Shown: one piece after another, positions 32,680-44,173 of the stretch | Numbering within the stretch: the first letter of the stretch is position 1 | Layout: each line of letters begins with the position of its first letter | Notes under the pieces: generated by a model | The model's database searches: none | Told to the model about the DNA's origin: nothing | What the model saw: the letters and a program-made list of their open reading frames with translations, nothing else | Translations under genes and position numbers: made by a program | Source of the DNA: Buxus sempervirens | Taxonomy: Eukaryota > Streptophyta > Magnoliopsida > Buxales > Buxaceae | NCBI GenBank assembly: GCA_947561395.2 | Contig: OX387185.1 | Span: 22,387,866 to 22,451,865, forward strand | Length of the DNA: 64,000 bases | Direction of reading: 5' to 3'

Positions 32680-34760
32680 TGTAACACCTGTAATTAGGAT
32701 AATTTGAGATGTAGGAAGTGACAGAATTAAGTTTGGATAAAAGAATATTAATTTGGGACGATGAATGTAAAGATGGACTATAAAGAAGTATTATGAAATA
32801 ATAGGTGGACTTATGTGAAACCCCATTCCAATACCCCTAGCGCATCCTAATCAGTGAGCTTGATGTGTAGGTGAAGTTGGAGAAGCCCAAGCCTAAAGCC
32901 AGTCAAAGTGGCTAAGCCCCGGCTAGGTAGTGCCTATGGAGGTGAACAACCTCAAATTGTTGAATAAAGTTTGATCTTAAGTGACAAAATGGCTAAGTGT
33001 CGGCCTTGTGCAATGTAGAAGGAGGGAATGGCAAACTAGAAATTATAGTGCCTGGTGGATTTTGTTTAAGTGAAGCAAACCCAAACCCTTTCCTCTCTTC
33101 TCTTGCTCTCCCACTCTCCCATTTCTTCTTCATCTTCACCCCATTTTCGTCCCCCATCCATTCCAAAGCCATTGGAAGTATTGGTTTGCAAGAAAAGAGA
33201 AAGAAGAGAACCCAAGGACAGTGATTTTCGTTTGGGTTTGGAGCTTGGAGATTGGTGGAACAAGCCTCCAAGGAGACAAGGAGCTGTTCGTGAGTTGCAA
33301 AGGAGGCTAGTCAACTTGCTTAGTTGATTTCAAGAAGTAAGCAACACCACCCCAACCCTTATTTCACAATTTCAGCCATTTTCGTATGTTTTAGATGAAT
33401 GTTAGGGTTGAGATGTGAAAACGAGTATTAGGACAAATGGGAGGGATTTCTTCGAGGGGTTTTGTTGGTAGTAGATAACTACACATGTTAGGAGTAATTT
33501 AGAGCCCAAAAACACCCAAAACAAGTGAGATTTGAGAAAATCCCCAAATCCCAAAAGTTCAGATTTCGCGAGTTGCTGAGAAACACTAGCCACCTGAACA
33601 GCCGCTCGAGCGCGGCATCGGGTGATAGTTTAAGGGAGTGACCTAAGGCATGGCCGCTCGAGTGACTGCTCTAGTGACCTGCTTGAACAGAATAACCCGA
33701 GAGCTAATATTTGGCCACTTAAAGCAGGCTTGAGCGTTCTATCGAGCGCCCTTACCAGATTTTTCCATTTATGGATTTTTAACCCAGATTGAACTATTCT
33801 CTGTTTTTATTCAAATCTAACCTATTTATAAGTAAGAGTTAGGTGTCTAGGAGGTGTTCCAACTGGAAGTATCTTAAAATTTCAAATAACAAGGATTTTG
33901 GGTACATTTTGCCAAAGAGGGTCTTGGAGAAGGTTTCTGTCCCAAATTTATGTAAAAGTAGGATAAATTGAGTTTACCACTTTAAACACCTTCCGAATAG
34001 CCCCTAGAAGTAGAAGGCAAGAGTCAATACCAAGTTGTATAAGTATCAAAAGAATTGAGGCTTGGGTTGCCAAAGTAAGGCTTGAAATACACAGTGAACT
34101 TCACAGACAACATAAACATTTGATTTCCATTGTGAGTATGCGATTTATTTAGGGCATTGGCCCATTTGTTCACCATGCTAAATTAACATGCTATGTATTG
34201 TTAACATGATATGAGAAGGGCATTGGCCCATATTGAATTGCATGTTATAAAGGGCATTGGTCTAGCATTGAAATATTGTAGTATGATTGGTATCAGTGGA
34301 TAGTGTGTTGCGGTCCACCTCAATTGGGGGTAGTGAACCTTTGTTCACCTCAATTGGGGGTATTGGATTAGCCCCTTCCACAACAATAAGTCTTAGTGGG
34401 TTGTATGCGGTTCATCTCGGTTGGGGGTAGTGAACCATTGTTCACCCTGACCTGGAGATAGAGAATCAGCACCCCCACAAAAGCATGGGGATTTGAGATA
34501 CCCGGTATGATGAAAAGTGATTACGTGATTATTGGTGGGTAGTGTGTGCTGTTCATCTCAATTGGGGGTAGTGAACCATTATTCACCTCAATTTGGGGGT
34601 ACTGAACTAGCCCCTCCACAGCAGTAAGCCTTGGTGGGTAGATGGATCGGTTCATCTCAGTTGGAGGTAGTGGACTTTGTTCACCCTGGCCTGGAGATAG
34701 AGAACTCGTATCCTCCACGCAAGCTTGGGATTTGTTACATTTGAAATTATGATTATTGAT
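32680..34760 (+). mobile_element. Solo LTR unit k, partial
   Basis: A start-like TGTAACACCTG at 32,680 is followed 134 bp later by TGTGAAACCCCATTCC (32,814), which I take as the real start of unit k, with a sliver of another copy before it. A leader with AGAGAAAGAAGAGAACCC is followed by a donor-like AAGAAGTAAGCAAC near 33,337 and CGCTCGAGCG words at 33,598-33,760. The acceptor end is lost where LTR B begins (about 34,760). Confidence 0.6.
34305..34725. repeat. Tandem repeat with GGTTCACCTCAATTGGGGG core
   Basis: Several copies of a unit with GTTCATCTCAATTGGGGGTAG alternate with TTGTTCACC and CCCCTCCACA segments; the higher-order period is roughly 110-120 bp. It lies at the place where other units carry their own short repeats. 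Confidence 0.75.
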
Positions 34761-35235
34761 TGCAACTGTGAACTACCCACATGCCATCTTTGATTAATTA
34801 TACCAAAATGGGCCAAGTTTTGGGCTTGGGGCCCTTTACCTGAGCTTGGGCTTGAAAGCCCAAGATTTCCTGGATTAGGGTTTTGAAACCCTACCCTTGC
34901 TCGGTTCAATGGGCCTGGTGGGCCCTACCCGTGGTCTCGACCAAATCACAACCTACTTGAAGCATGCATGGCCCAAATAGGGCTTGGGTGGGCCTCAAGT
35001 GGTCTGGCCCACTCAAATCTTTTATTTATCTTCGTTAAGCAAAAAAAATGAATTGGTCGGGCTTGGTGGGCCCCGTTGGAAGGCCCACCTGGAATCAATT
35101 TGGACCGGGTCGGTCCAGGGCCCATCTTGGGTTTCCGGGTGACCCGGAAACCCTACTGGTTCGCCCGGATTTGATCAAACAAAACAAGAAATCACACGGG
35201 ATCAGAAAATGGCTCAAAATGGATTCTGGCAGTGT

Positions 35236-35334
35236 AGCCGGCCTGAGATGCCGGTTACATGCAGGTCTCTGTGTATCCGGCATCTTTAGCCGGCTACACA
35301 TAGGCTTATGTTGATCCGGCCTGAGTTGCCGGAT
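35236..35334. repeat. Three 21-bp palindromes, word ATCCGG/CCGGAT
   Basis: Units at 35236-35256, 35275-35295 and 35314-35334, spaced 39 bp. Arms AGCCGG/CCGGTT, ATCCGG/CCGGCT and ATCCGG/CCGGAT around nine bases. Pairing extends outward (GTATCC and similar). Confidence 0.85.
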
Positions 35335-36329
35335 CAACACACAGAAGCTTTTTTTCGGATTTTGGCAGTGGGGTTGGGTTTTCATGCTTCTTGGGATGTT
35401 CCAGTGATCATGTGGGCTCCTGTGTGAGCCCACATTGGTGCTGGAGATGGGGGATCACCTCATCTCTTGGTCTCCTCATGCGACTCATTCCATCAACACA
35501 CCCAAACAATTAGGACAGACCTCATGGAGCACGAAAATCATCTAAGTTAGCAGGTAAAGGGAGCATGCAAATGGGACTTCCATATACATGTGCATGCATA
35601 TTTCGTGGGCTTGAAAGTGTGTCAAAACCAACCTTCAAAGTTGACTAAAACCAAACATCATGAGCATGGTAATGAATGAAGGAAATGAACAAGAGAAGGG
35701 ATAATGGGGGGAATTACATAGGGTTACATTAGACAATCAACCAAGGGGGGAACAACCCTCCCTCCATTCGAATGGAACAAAGTCATGGCAACACATGGTA
35801 TAACAATGCCTTTAAAACCACATGCAGATAGGAGCCCTCCCTTGCTTAAGACCATACTCACTCCCCCTACCACGGAAGGCATCTTATATGAAGACCGCAA
35901 ATGGGGAAACACATTAAAATCATGTCAAAAGATGCATTTCACACAAAAGACACAAGACTCTTAAAACCTTCTCCATATCACTTTATCTTCATATATGTGA
36001 AACAAATGGTAGCAAGAAACAATACCTTAGGGTTAGAACCCTGGAATGAGATGGGTGGAGCCTCCTTTCGAAGCTTGAGAGATTGCTGGAGCAGCACCTC
36101 TTCCTTCCACCAACAACAACTCCTTCTTGGTTGTGAGGAAAATGGAGAAGAAGAGGGAGGAAAGGGGTTAGATAGGTTCTAGGTGGTCTTTGGTTGGCAT
36201 GGAGGCTAAGAGGGGTGAGAGAGGCTGGTTTCGTACCAGGAAGGGTGGAGGAGAAGGGGTGGAAGCAGCCAAAAGAAGGCCAACCCCGGAAATCAGGCTG
36301 CTGTTTCCCTTTTATAGACAACTTAATGT

Positions 36330-36571
36330 ATCCGGCAACTCAGGCCGGATACACTAAGGCCTCTTCTTATCCAGCCTTCATGGCCGGATACACTGAGGCT
36401 CCTTTGTATCCGGTCTTCAAGTCCGGATACGAAACATAATCATTTGAAAATTAAATGCCGCCGCGAATTTGTAGGGCGATCGGCGCGGATCTCGCGCGAA
36501 AATCTTCTTGTATCCGGCCTTCAAGTCCGGTCATGAAGGGGAGCTAGTGTATCCGGTATATGTGACCGGAT
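36330..36571. repeat. Five 21-bp palindromes, word ATCCGG/CCGGAT
   Basis: Units at 36330-36350, 36369-36389, 36408-36428, 36512-36532 and 36551-36571. The first three and the last pair are 39 bp apart. They sit immediately upstream, on the minus strand, of the CTATAAAAGGG box of LTR B. Confidence 0.85.
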
Positions 36572-37125
36572 ACAATTTGGGAAATTACGGATTTGCCCTT
36601 CGACTTGACCGATTTGACCGATTTGACACTTTTGGATATCTACGGATCGCCCCGTATGAATTTTTGATATTTAAGATTTAGTCCCTGAGATATTTTGCTG
36701 CGTTGGCCGCCACATGGGCAGTTCCTGTGCCACGTGTGCAGTTTCTGGCTTTGCTGCTCGGAAACTTCGACAGATCATATCTCCTTTATCCGAACTCCGA
36801 TTTGAGCAAACTCAATTGCGTTAGACTCGTATCGGAGCCCTCTATTTAATGACATAGGGCTAAACACTTGGCACGGGGTTCAAGGAAAAGTCAACTTTTG
36901 GCCTTCTCTTAAGTTTGACTGCCCTTGGAACCCTCATCCGGACTCTGATTCCTGCAAACTCAGTTGCGTTGGAACCGTGTCGAGATTTTCTATCCAATGG
37001 TATAGAGCAAGGTAGCCAAATTTCATTTGATCAAAAAGTCAAATTTTTTGTCCCCTCGGGGTTTGACTTTCTGCCAGGGTTTTCATTTTCAGCAATTCCA
37101 GGGGTGCAAAAATAAGGTGCTTACA

Positions 37126-37952
37126 CCTATGACATGAAAATAATGCAAAACAATAAGATTACCTTGTTACCTTGTTTACCTCAATACGGCATCCACATTA
37201 TGCCCTGGTTTGTAAGCCATGCAAACGGCCTTCCCACAATTACAAGCCTATATCCCCACGTAATTGTGTACTTTTAGCCAAAAACGTGTAACTCCTCCTT
37301 CAAGCGTAGGGGTTTTGGGTTTTGGGCTTAATGGCAACTTATCACTCAAGCCCAGTGATGACCAGAATCACAAATCCACGTTATCATCACATCATTAGCC
37401 CAAAGTTCTAAGGTGAATGTTTTCACTTTTGCTTTCCGAAGTATCGACCTCGTTGCGCCAAGCTACACACATTCGGGTTCAACTTTCTATAGGTTAAGGG
37501 TAGGTTGTGTAAAAAAATAAAAGGTGCATAGTGCATTGTAAAAATAAGGCGCATTCACAACGTCCCAAACCCTTGCCACTCTTTTCGCAGCCATGCATAC
37601 ACAAAGCAGTCCCTATAGCACCTAAAACATGCTCATAAAAATCATCCAATCATGTACATATATGATCATGTTATACACCAAAAAAATCATCATGGAGATC
37701 ATGCTGAAAATTAAAACATGCTATTATAAAAATATAGCAAGAAATAAACATGGTTCAGCAAAACGAACCTCCCCTACGCATGTTTGTAGAAACAATCCTA
37801 TAAATCAAAATTAGGCATGTTTCTACCCCCATGAATTCTTAAGCAATAATTCAGATTTAAAACATACTCAACATGCTTAAGAACACAAAATAGCAAGCAA
37901 ATCAAAAAAATCAAAAACATGAACAAACACCAAAAAGGCTGAAATCCTCAAG
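37126..37952 (-). other. Non-coding leader between LTR B and the primer site
   Basis: About 830 bp with no open frame that I can assign. The minus strand runs from the primer site of LTR 1 leftward into this sequence, so it is the 5' leader of a minus-strand Tat element whose gag-pol is absent before LTR B is reached. Confidence 0.5.
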
Positions 37953-37970
37953 TCCCCAGCAGAGTCGCCA
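37953..37970 (-). other. Tat-type primer-binding site
   Basis: The minus strand reads TGGCGACTCTGCTGGGGA two bases after the LTR 1 end. This is the characteristic primer site of Tat/Ogre elements and fixes LTR 1 as a 5' LTR of a minus-strand element. Confidence 0.8.
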
Positions 37971-39353
37971 GTTGTGAGACATGGAAAAATCAAATCCAAT
38001 GACTTCCTCATCATCACGCGGGATTAAATAAAACAAAGAGTCGCCACCATTCAATTTAGGTGTGAATGGACACCAAAATATTAAATAAGCACAAAAGGCA
38101 ATTTTAGGGTAAAAATAACCCTCCTAAAAAAAACAACCAGAGATGGGTAAGGGGATTAAGTTATGAACAGGGGAAGGTGTTAGGCACCCTATTCATCCAC
38201 ACAAGGTGGTTGCCAGGTATTGTTCATGTTTTTCAAAGAAAAAAAGGCATGCTATAAAAATCATGAAAAAGAAAAAAATATATGGTTTTTTCATATGAAT
38301 AGTCTGATTGATCCAGAACTTTCAAATATGATTATACCATTCCTAGGGTTTCATGGTCAAAACAAAATTGAGATAAAATCAAATGAAATCAATTTAAAGT
38401 GAAAAATCCAAAAATCTGGCTTCAAGTTAAATTCTAGAAATCTAGAAAAATATGATTTTTATAAAATACTTCAAAATTGAACTTGAACATTCCAGGACAT
38501 AGATATAGCCCAAATTTCTCATTAAATCAAAAAATAAAAACCAAAAATACCCACGTTGATGAAGAACATCAAAAGGGGAGAACTTAGACCGTAGGGTCTT
38601 CTCTCAATAATGAAAAACGATTTAAAAACCGCATCATGAAACCTCAGAATTTATTTTCAGGCTTCTGGATCCAGATCTATCATATTGATCATGATATATC
38701 TAGGATCTTAGCCTAATATCACAAAAATTACGAAAATAGTGCTTTAGGTGCAAATATGTGAAAAATCCAAATTTTATAAAAAAAGGTGGGGATCTCATGC
38801 TATAAACATCATAGACATCATGTTATTCATTCAGATTTATCATAAAAAGCATTAAAACATGATCAGGATATTCAAAGCAGCCACATCTCACAGATTAGAG
38901 CACATTGGATTCTACCCTACGGATCCACCTGTTCTCTTTTCCCCTAGTTCTCTCTTCACGTTTTACGGCTAGAGAGGATTCTTGAGGTACTTGTAGATAG
39001 GTTTGGGTATACAAACACAATCAAAGGCCTTATTCTAAAAAAATGAAAAAAAACAGATATGGGGTTCTATTCTAGGGATCCACCTGTTCTCTTTTCCCCT
39101 AGCTCTCTCTTCACGTTTTACGGCTAGAGAGACTCTTAAGGTACTTAGAGACAAGTTTAGGAATACAAGATACAAAAGATGGCCTTATTCTATAAAAAGG
39201 AGGAAATCCTATTACTTCTAGAATTGAAGACAGAAAATAAAAGGGAAAAGGGACTTACCTGGATTGAGCAAGCAAAGCAACAGGGATTCCTCTTTTCTCT
39301 TGGAGCTTCTTAGACTTCAAATTTTCGTGGCCTTTTACTTGAGGAAAGGTCCT

Positions 39354-39362
39354 CTATTTATA
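39354..39362 (-). promoter_or_regulatory. TATA box of LTR 1
   Basis: The minus strand reads TATAAATAG followed by AGG. The same box occurs in LTR 2. The 21-bp palindromes lie about 200 bp upstream of it. Confidence 0.65.
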
Positions 39363-39562
39363 GGCAAACTCAGGGGTATGGTTGGTCCAAGGTTTGGCAA
39401 GATAGAGTTTCAGTTTGAGTTAAACACAAGATCATGCCCATCCTTTATCCACAAAGATATTTCGCACGAATAAAATATATAATTCGCTCATTTAAAGGGA
39501 TATTGGACTAAAGATAAGGCTCATAAATCGAGAGAAGAACAAAACTCGCACGAGTCTGATGT

Positions 39563-39667
39563 GCCCGTAAATGATTTACGGTCCAAAGGTGTCCGTATAT
39601 GTATTACGGGCGCTGAGTGCTCGTATATAAAATTCGGGCGTGCTTAGCCCGTAGATACACTACGGTC
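39563..39667. repeat. Four 21-bp palindromes, word GCCCGT/ACGGGC (LTR 1)
   Basis: Units at 39563-39583, 39591-39611, 39619-39639 and 39647-39667, with starts exactly 28 bp apart, as in LTR A. Arms GCCCGT/ACGGTC, GTCCGT/ACGGGC, GCTCGT/TCGGGC and GCCCGT/ACGGTC. Confidence 0.85.
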
Positions 39668-39769
39668 AAGGCTTGAATTATTCATTTTCATGCATTTTTG
39701 GCCTGTTTTAAATTCCAATTAATGTTTTCATTATTTTCTCATTTTGTAGTGCAATTTGGGGTGTCTACA

Positions 39770-40960
39770 GAACGCCTCATCCACAAATGGCTAAAAAGCC
39801 AACTAATCATGAAGGCCATCTAGACGGGGGATAGATAGCTGAAAATAAACAAAGTTGAATATCAGATTCTTGAAAAAAAGGGGGGGGGAAGAGATAAGAG
39901 GAATACATGAAAGCATTTACCTTTCTCCTGAAGGTCCTGTCCAAGTGAGCCCTGGCCGACCTAGGGCGACTCTTCTTAGAGTCGCTCCGAATCTGACTCC
40001 ATCTACGGGCCACAGGGAATGTCCCCTCAGGCAGTGTGGAGGTCGGGCGAAAGTGGGCCACATAGACCCGAGCGAAGAACTGAAAGAGAAAGAAAAAAGA
40101 GAGAGAGAAGATAAGAAAAAAGAAAAAGAAAAAAAAGAAAAGAAAAAAAGAAGAAAGAAAAAAAGAAAAGAAAAAGAGAAATGAATTCATACATGCAGGA
40201 AGGGCCAGAAGAACCTGCAGCCAACCCTAGCACCTCTGGGAGAGGATAGACCAGAGACCACTCGCCGCAGATCTGCTAACAGGGTGCCGTAGACAAGCTG
40301 GCCCCAAGCATAGTCCCTCGCTCGAGGTAGATCCCTGAGAAGACTCAAGAAATGAGGGCTGACTGGGGTGGTATCCTCCAAGCAGAAGCACGACCCATCG
40401 TCAAGAGAAAAAGGAAGCGGAAGGCCACCGGGAAGCTGGGATGCTCCGCTGCCACGGTACTATATCCCCTCTCTAGGAAGGTATCCCTCAACATAGTCCG
40501 GGAAAGGTGGGTGATCCTATTCCTATCCCACGCCTCCACTGGCATCTCATCATATCCCAAAAGCTCGGCAATCTCCAAATTAGCCGGCCTATCCAACTTA
40601 GTGATGACGTCTCCAGTCATCCTGATCCCGGTAATGAGAGCAAAGTCAGAGGGACGAATCTCAATCTCTACATCAGGCAAATGGAAGTTCAGGGTCTCTG
40701 GGAAAAACCGCTCCATCATAGCCGCTATCAGAGTTCGATCTTGACGAACGCTAGTGATAGTGATGAAGGGGCCAAACCCAAAACGGCCCATCTCTTGGCG
40801 CAAAGGGATCGAACATCCTGCCACCATCTCAGCAAAAAGAGCCCAGCTCCCGCGATAATGGGAAGACGGATAGACAAGGGGAATGTCAGCTCTGACGCCA
40901 GCCGAAGGGTGGGTCCTCAGATCGTGGAGAAGAGGAGTATCTCGAATCTAATCTGCTATC
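39770..40960 (-). pseudogene. Inverted fragment of a PMD-like ORF
   Basis: Minus-strand copy of 48,077-49,265. The longest open part (40,827-40,345) has HLPDVEIEIRPSDFALITGI and DEMPVEAWDRNRITHLSRTM; a second frame (40,381-40,187) continues with VSPHFLSLLRDLPRARDY, so one frameshift separates them. A purine-rich block at 40,080-40,192 is an intron with GT and AG borders on the minus strand; it creates spurious low-complexity open frames on both strands. The fragment is cut by LTR 1 on the left and LTR 2 on the right, and starts downstream of the N-terminal exon. The domain resembles the aminotransferase-like plant mobile domain. Confidence 0.7.
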
Positions 40961-42780
40961 TGTGAGACATGGAAATGTCATCTGGGATGACCTCCGATAT
41001 CATCACGCGGGGATCGATAAAAATAAGAGTCGCCACCATCCAAGTTAATGTGTGAATGGACATCAAAGGGTTCATGAAAGCCAAATAGAGCCAAAGTAGC
41101 TCTAAATGAAAGGAAAATCTAGAGATCAGATAAAGGGAATTATTTATGAGCGGGGGAAGGTGTTAGGCACCCTCACTCATCCGTCTAAGACGGTTGCCAC
41201 ATGCTTGCTTATGCTAGAAATTGTTTGCTAATAAAAATGAACGAAGAGGTGCTTATAATAAGCACAATGTGTGTGACCATTCCTCATGAGAAGTCCAATG
41301 AACTTAGACTCTCTTTGTGGATTCATCACTTCTAAAACTTCATGAGTGAATGGAAATCAAAGTAAAAAATGAAGAAAAATCAAGCTAAGGCAAATCTGGA
41401 AAAATTAGATCAAAAGAGCTTGAAAGCTTCGATTAACCATAACTCATTCAATTTAAATCCAAATCCAATGAAACCAAAGCCATTTGAAAACTGACATATA
41501 GTAAAGTATATAGTAAAAATTTCAGCTTAATCCGATTCAAAATGAGAGAGATATCCACATATGAAATCTGCTGTTATAACATGGAGAAAGCATTGAGTAG
41601 GCATTTTCAAGGTTCTATTTGTGGAGTTTGGCTTAATAAAAATCCGTGAAAATTTACATGGATGGAGTATGTGGTGCCATATTTCCAAGGAAATAAGCCT
41701 CATACCAAACTCTTGCCAGGTGTGACTTGTGTGCTCTCTCGAACAGGCCTAAAAGACCACAGATTAGCTCTGGACTATGCCAGCGAGCATCTCTGGGTCA
41801 ATTGAGCACCCAAGGCACAAAACAGATCAAAATCTCTTGAAACGAATTGGAAATGAAAATAGACTTCTCAAGGAAAACTCAGGAATTGAAATCACTCGAA
41901 ATGGATTAAAATTGAGCAAACGGTGCACCATCAAAGCGGCAAGTTCAGCAATCTTGGCTGAACTGACTTACAGACTTTGAACAGATGGTGTCAAAAAATG
42001 GCTCCATAAAAATGAATGAAAATTTCCAGATACGAAGTAGGCTTTCCCATCTATCACATGTCTTTGGAATCACTCAAAACTTCATCCGGAGGATGAAGTT
42101 ATAAGCATTCCAAGACAGGCCACAGATCTGCCCTGTTTTGAAGATTTTTGAAGAGAAAGCCAAAGCCAGTGCATGTGAATTCGACCAAAACACTTAAAAA
42201 TCAATCAAAACAATCTCATGAGGTTCTAAAATCCATTCTGAAGCCAATAGATTCAGATTTCCCATATTAAACATGGAAATCCGAGATCTAGCTTCTTTGA
42301 TGAAAATGGTGAAAAGTGTGTGAATAGGTGGAAATCAGTTTTCTAGGAGAAATCTGGGATCCATTGCTATTGAGAGCAAGGATTCACTTAACTTCTCCAT
42401 AAGAAAATACATAAACATCAGAAAATTCATCCATAAGCTCAAAATAATCAAACAGCATGCTCTTCATCATTTGTGGGTTCTAAGCCTAGAGGATCCATTC
42501 CTACTTCTTTTTCCCAAGGCTTTCTCTTCACGTTTTACGGCTAGAGAGAGGTCCCAGGTACTTTGGAAGAGGTTTGGGGCTACAAACAATCACCAGGGCC
42601 TTACACTACAGAAAGGTAGAAGATGAGAGATTGTTGGAATGTAAAGAGAAAACTAGAAATGTAAAGAGAACTTTACCTTAGGTAGCTTGAGCTTTGAGTA
42701 GACAATCCAGCTGAGTTTCTCCTCTTCTTGAAGAGCTTCTATGCTTCAAATTACCAGCCATTTGCAAGAGGAGGACCCCT

Positions 42781-42789
42781 CTATTTATA
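42781..42789 (-). promoter_or_regulatory. TATA box of LTR 2
   Basis: The minus strand reads CTATAAATAGAGGGG, closely matching LTR 1. Confidence 0.65.
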
Positions 42790-42991
42790 GGCCAAGCTAG
42801 GGGTATAAGAGTCCCAAGGGTAGGCCTAAAAAGCTTTCTAGATTATTCCAATTCAAGCCAATGCCTTGAATTGTTGTAATACTAGAAGTTTCGGAGGGTG
42901 AAATAGGGAGTTCAAGTCCCTGAGAGAGAGGTAATATGCGTAAATAAGGCTCAGAGATCGAGCCATTTCGCAAATCCCTCGAACAGCCAAA

Positions 42992-43256
42992 ACCACATAC
43001 ACAGTGCGGTTTTCACCGAACCGTCACTATAAGTGCGGTTTCTTTGCAAATTTAACCAAACTGCACATACAAGGCGGTTCAATTCAGTTACGCTCGTCAT
43101 GATTGCTGTCGACGTGGCTCAACGGCCGAAGCTTCGCGAAGCCACGTGGCAGCTCAAGCAACAAGCATGAATATCAACCGTGCTATGTGTGCGGTTGCAA
43201 CCGCACATACAGGGCGGTTGAGACCAAATTACAAAAACCGTATACTTAGTGCGGTT
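42992..43256. repeat. Six palindromes, word AACCGY/GCGGTT (LTR 2)
   Basis: 21-bp units at 42992-43012, 43059-43079, 43176-43196, 43199-43219 and 43236-43256, plus one 22-bp unit at 43019-43040. They lie 200-480 bp upstream of the minus-strand TATA box. Confidence 0.85.
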
Positions 43257-43369
43257 AGCATCTTTATTGATTGTTTTTGAATGTTTGACCTATGTCAAGG
43301 CTCAAATAAGACTTTTAAAGTTCTTTTTGAAGGTTCTCTTCTATGGAAGTGCAATTTGGGGTGTCTACA

Positions 43370-43388
43370 ACTGCCCCCTCTTCGCTGG
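43370..43388 (-). other. Polypurine tract of the large Tat element
   Basis: The minus strand reads a purine-rich run with GAAGAGGGGGCAGT directly before the TGTAGACACC start of LTR 2. This fixes LTR 2 as the 3' LTR of an element lying to the right. Confidence 0.8.
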
Positions 43389-43714
43389 AATTGGAATCAA
43401 TTAACAACGGAGAGCAAAAAGACCCGCAAATTACGCTTCCCAAGATCATGTCCATTCCATCATGACTTGCAAGAACTCCAAAACATGATTTTTGAAAAAG
43501 AATTTGTTTAGAAGATCTGATGAAAAGTCCCTAACTTTAAGGGGCAGATCCTCTTTTCGCGTCTCACAGAGCACTCGTGGCTATGAAGTGAGATTTGAGC
43601 AAATTTTTTAAAGCAAAGTTGATAGGGTGGTGTTTCTTGCAATTCATGACTATCTTGGACATAAATCTTTTGAAAGAGATTGGAAAAAGTTTTGAAAATT
43701 CATTTTTGGGTGCT

Positions 43715-43831
43715 AACCGTACTGAACATGCGGTTTTTAGCAATTTCGATACCGACCGTTCTGTATGTGCGGTGTTTGACAATTTTAATACTAACCGTTC
43801 TGTATGTGCGGTTTTCTAGGTTTCATATAAA
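43715..43831 (+). promoter_or_regulatory. Probable promoter of the PMD-like antisense ORF
   Basis: Three palindromes (43715-43735, 43754-43774, 43793-43813; starts exactly 39 bp apart, arms AACCGT/GCGGTT) end 12 bp before a TATA-like TATAAA (43826-43831). Downstream is a pyrimidine-rich leader with CCCTAACTCTCC and then a donor GAG/GTAAGTGG at 44,174. This is what a plant promoter and 5' UTR would look like on the plus strand, opposite to gag-pol. Confidence 0.55.
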
Positions 43832-44173
43832 CGCAACCGCGACTGGCTTCACTTTGTTCGTAAAACCCTTGAGAACCCAAGCCCTAACTCTCCTCTCTGG
43901 CGATCGTGGTCTTCCTCCAGTCTTCGATCCTCCTCTTCTCCGGCAAAGTCAATCCCTGTCCGGCGACTTCATCTCCTCCGGCGTTTCTTCCATTCTCCGG
44001 CATTTGCTACCTCTGTGGAAGGGGTTTCCAGCAGGCGAACTGCTCTTATCTCGTCGACTATTCCATTGTGGCCGAGAGTCCTTCTCTTCTCTGATTTCAA
44101 TCAATTGTTTTTGAAGTTCCGGTGAAGTCCAGCCCATTTCCCTTATCAGAAATTTATCTTTCGGCCGATAGAG

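Larger units (their letters stand above)
34760..37125 (-). mobile_element. Tat-type LTR 'B', truncated
   Basis: Homologous to LTR A: GGGCC-rich block near 34,830-35,130, CTCCGATTTGAGCAAACTCA modules at 36,795 and 36,945, and an end in GGTGCAAAAATAAGGTGCTTACA at 37125. CTATAAAAGGG on the minus strand (36,308-36,318) is the probable TATA box. The part corresponding to the LTR 3' end, with GAGTCGCCACC, is missing, so it is truncated on the left by unit k. Two palindrome clusters flank the TATA box. Confidence 0.6.
37973..39769 (-). mobile_element. Tat LTR 1 (5' LTR, minus strand)
   Basis: On the plus strand it starts TGTGAGACATGG and ends GGGGTGTCTACA; 1,797 bp. It shares with LTR 2 the ATCACGCGG, GAGTCGCCACCAT, GTGTTAGGCACCC and CTCTTCACGTTTTACGGC blocks; the last is duplicated here (38,951 and 39,107). 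TATAAATAG reads on the minus strand at 39362-39354. A primer site follows on the left and interrupted ORF sequence (GAACGCCTC) on the right, so it inserted into a PMD-like ORF of another Tat copy. Confidence 0.8.
40961..43369 (-). repeat. Tat LTR 2 (3' LTR of the large element)
   Basis: Starts TGTGAGACATGG and ends GGGGTGTCTACA on the plus strand; 2,409 bp. TATAAATAG reads on the minus strand at 42789-42781. Its upstream region (42,985-43,260) holds the AACCGY/GCGGTT palindromes. The conserved CTCTTCACGTTTTACGGC block is at 42,523-42,540. It is longer than LTR 1 and too diverged to be its partner. Confidence 0.85.

Noticed and set aside
32993..33327. Cluster of overlapping frames on both strands in unit k
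   Set aside because: They coincide with the pyrimidine/purine-rich LTR leader and no frame is shared with other family members.
39807..40233. Long Phe-rich (minus) and Lys/Glu-rich (plus) open frames
   Set aside because: They come from a purine/pyrimidine-only intron of the inverted PMD-like fragment.
42992..43256. GCGGTT palindromes considered as rho-like or intrinsic terminators
   Set aside because: Arms of 6 bp with a 9-bp loop are weak hairpins, lack a T-run, and occur upstream of promoters, so a binding-site reading fits better.
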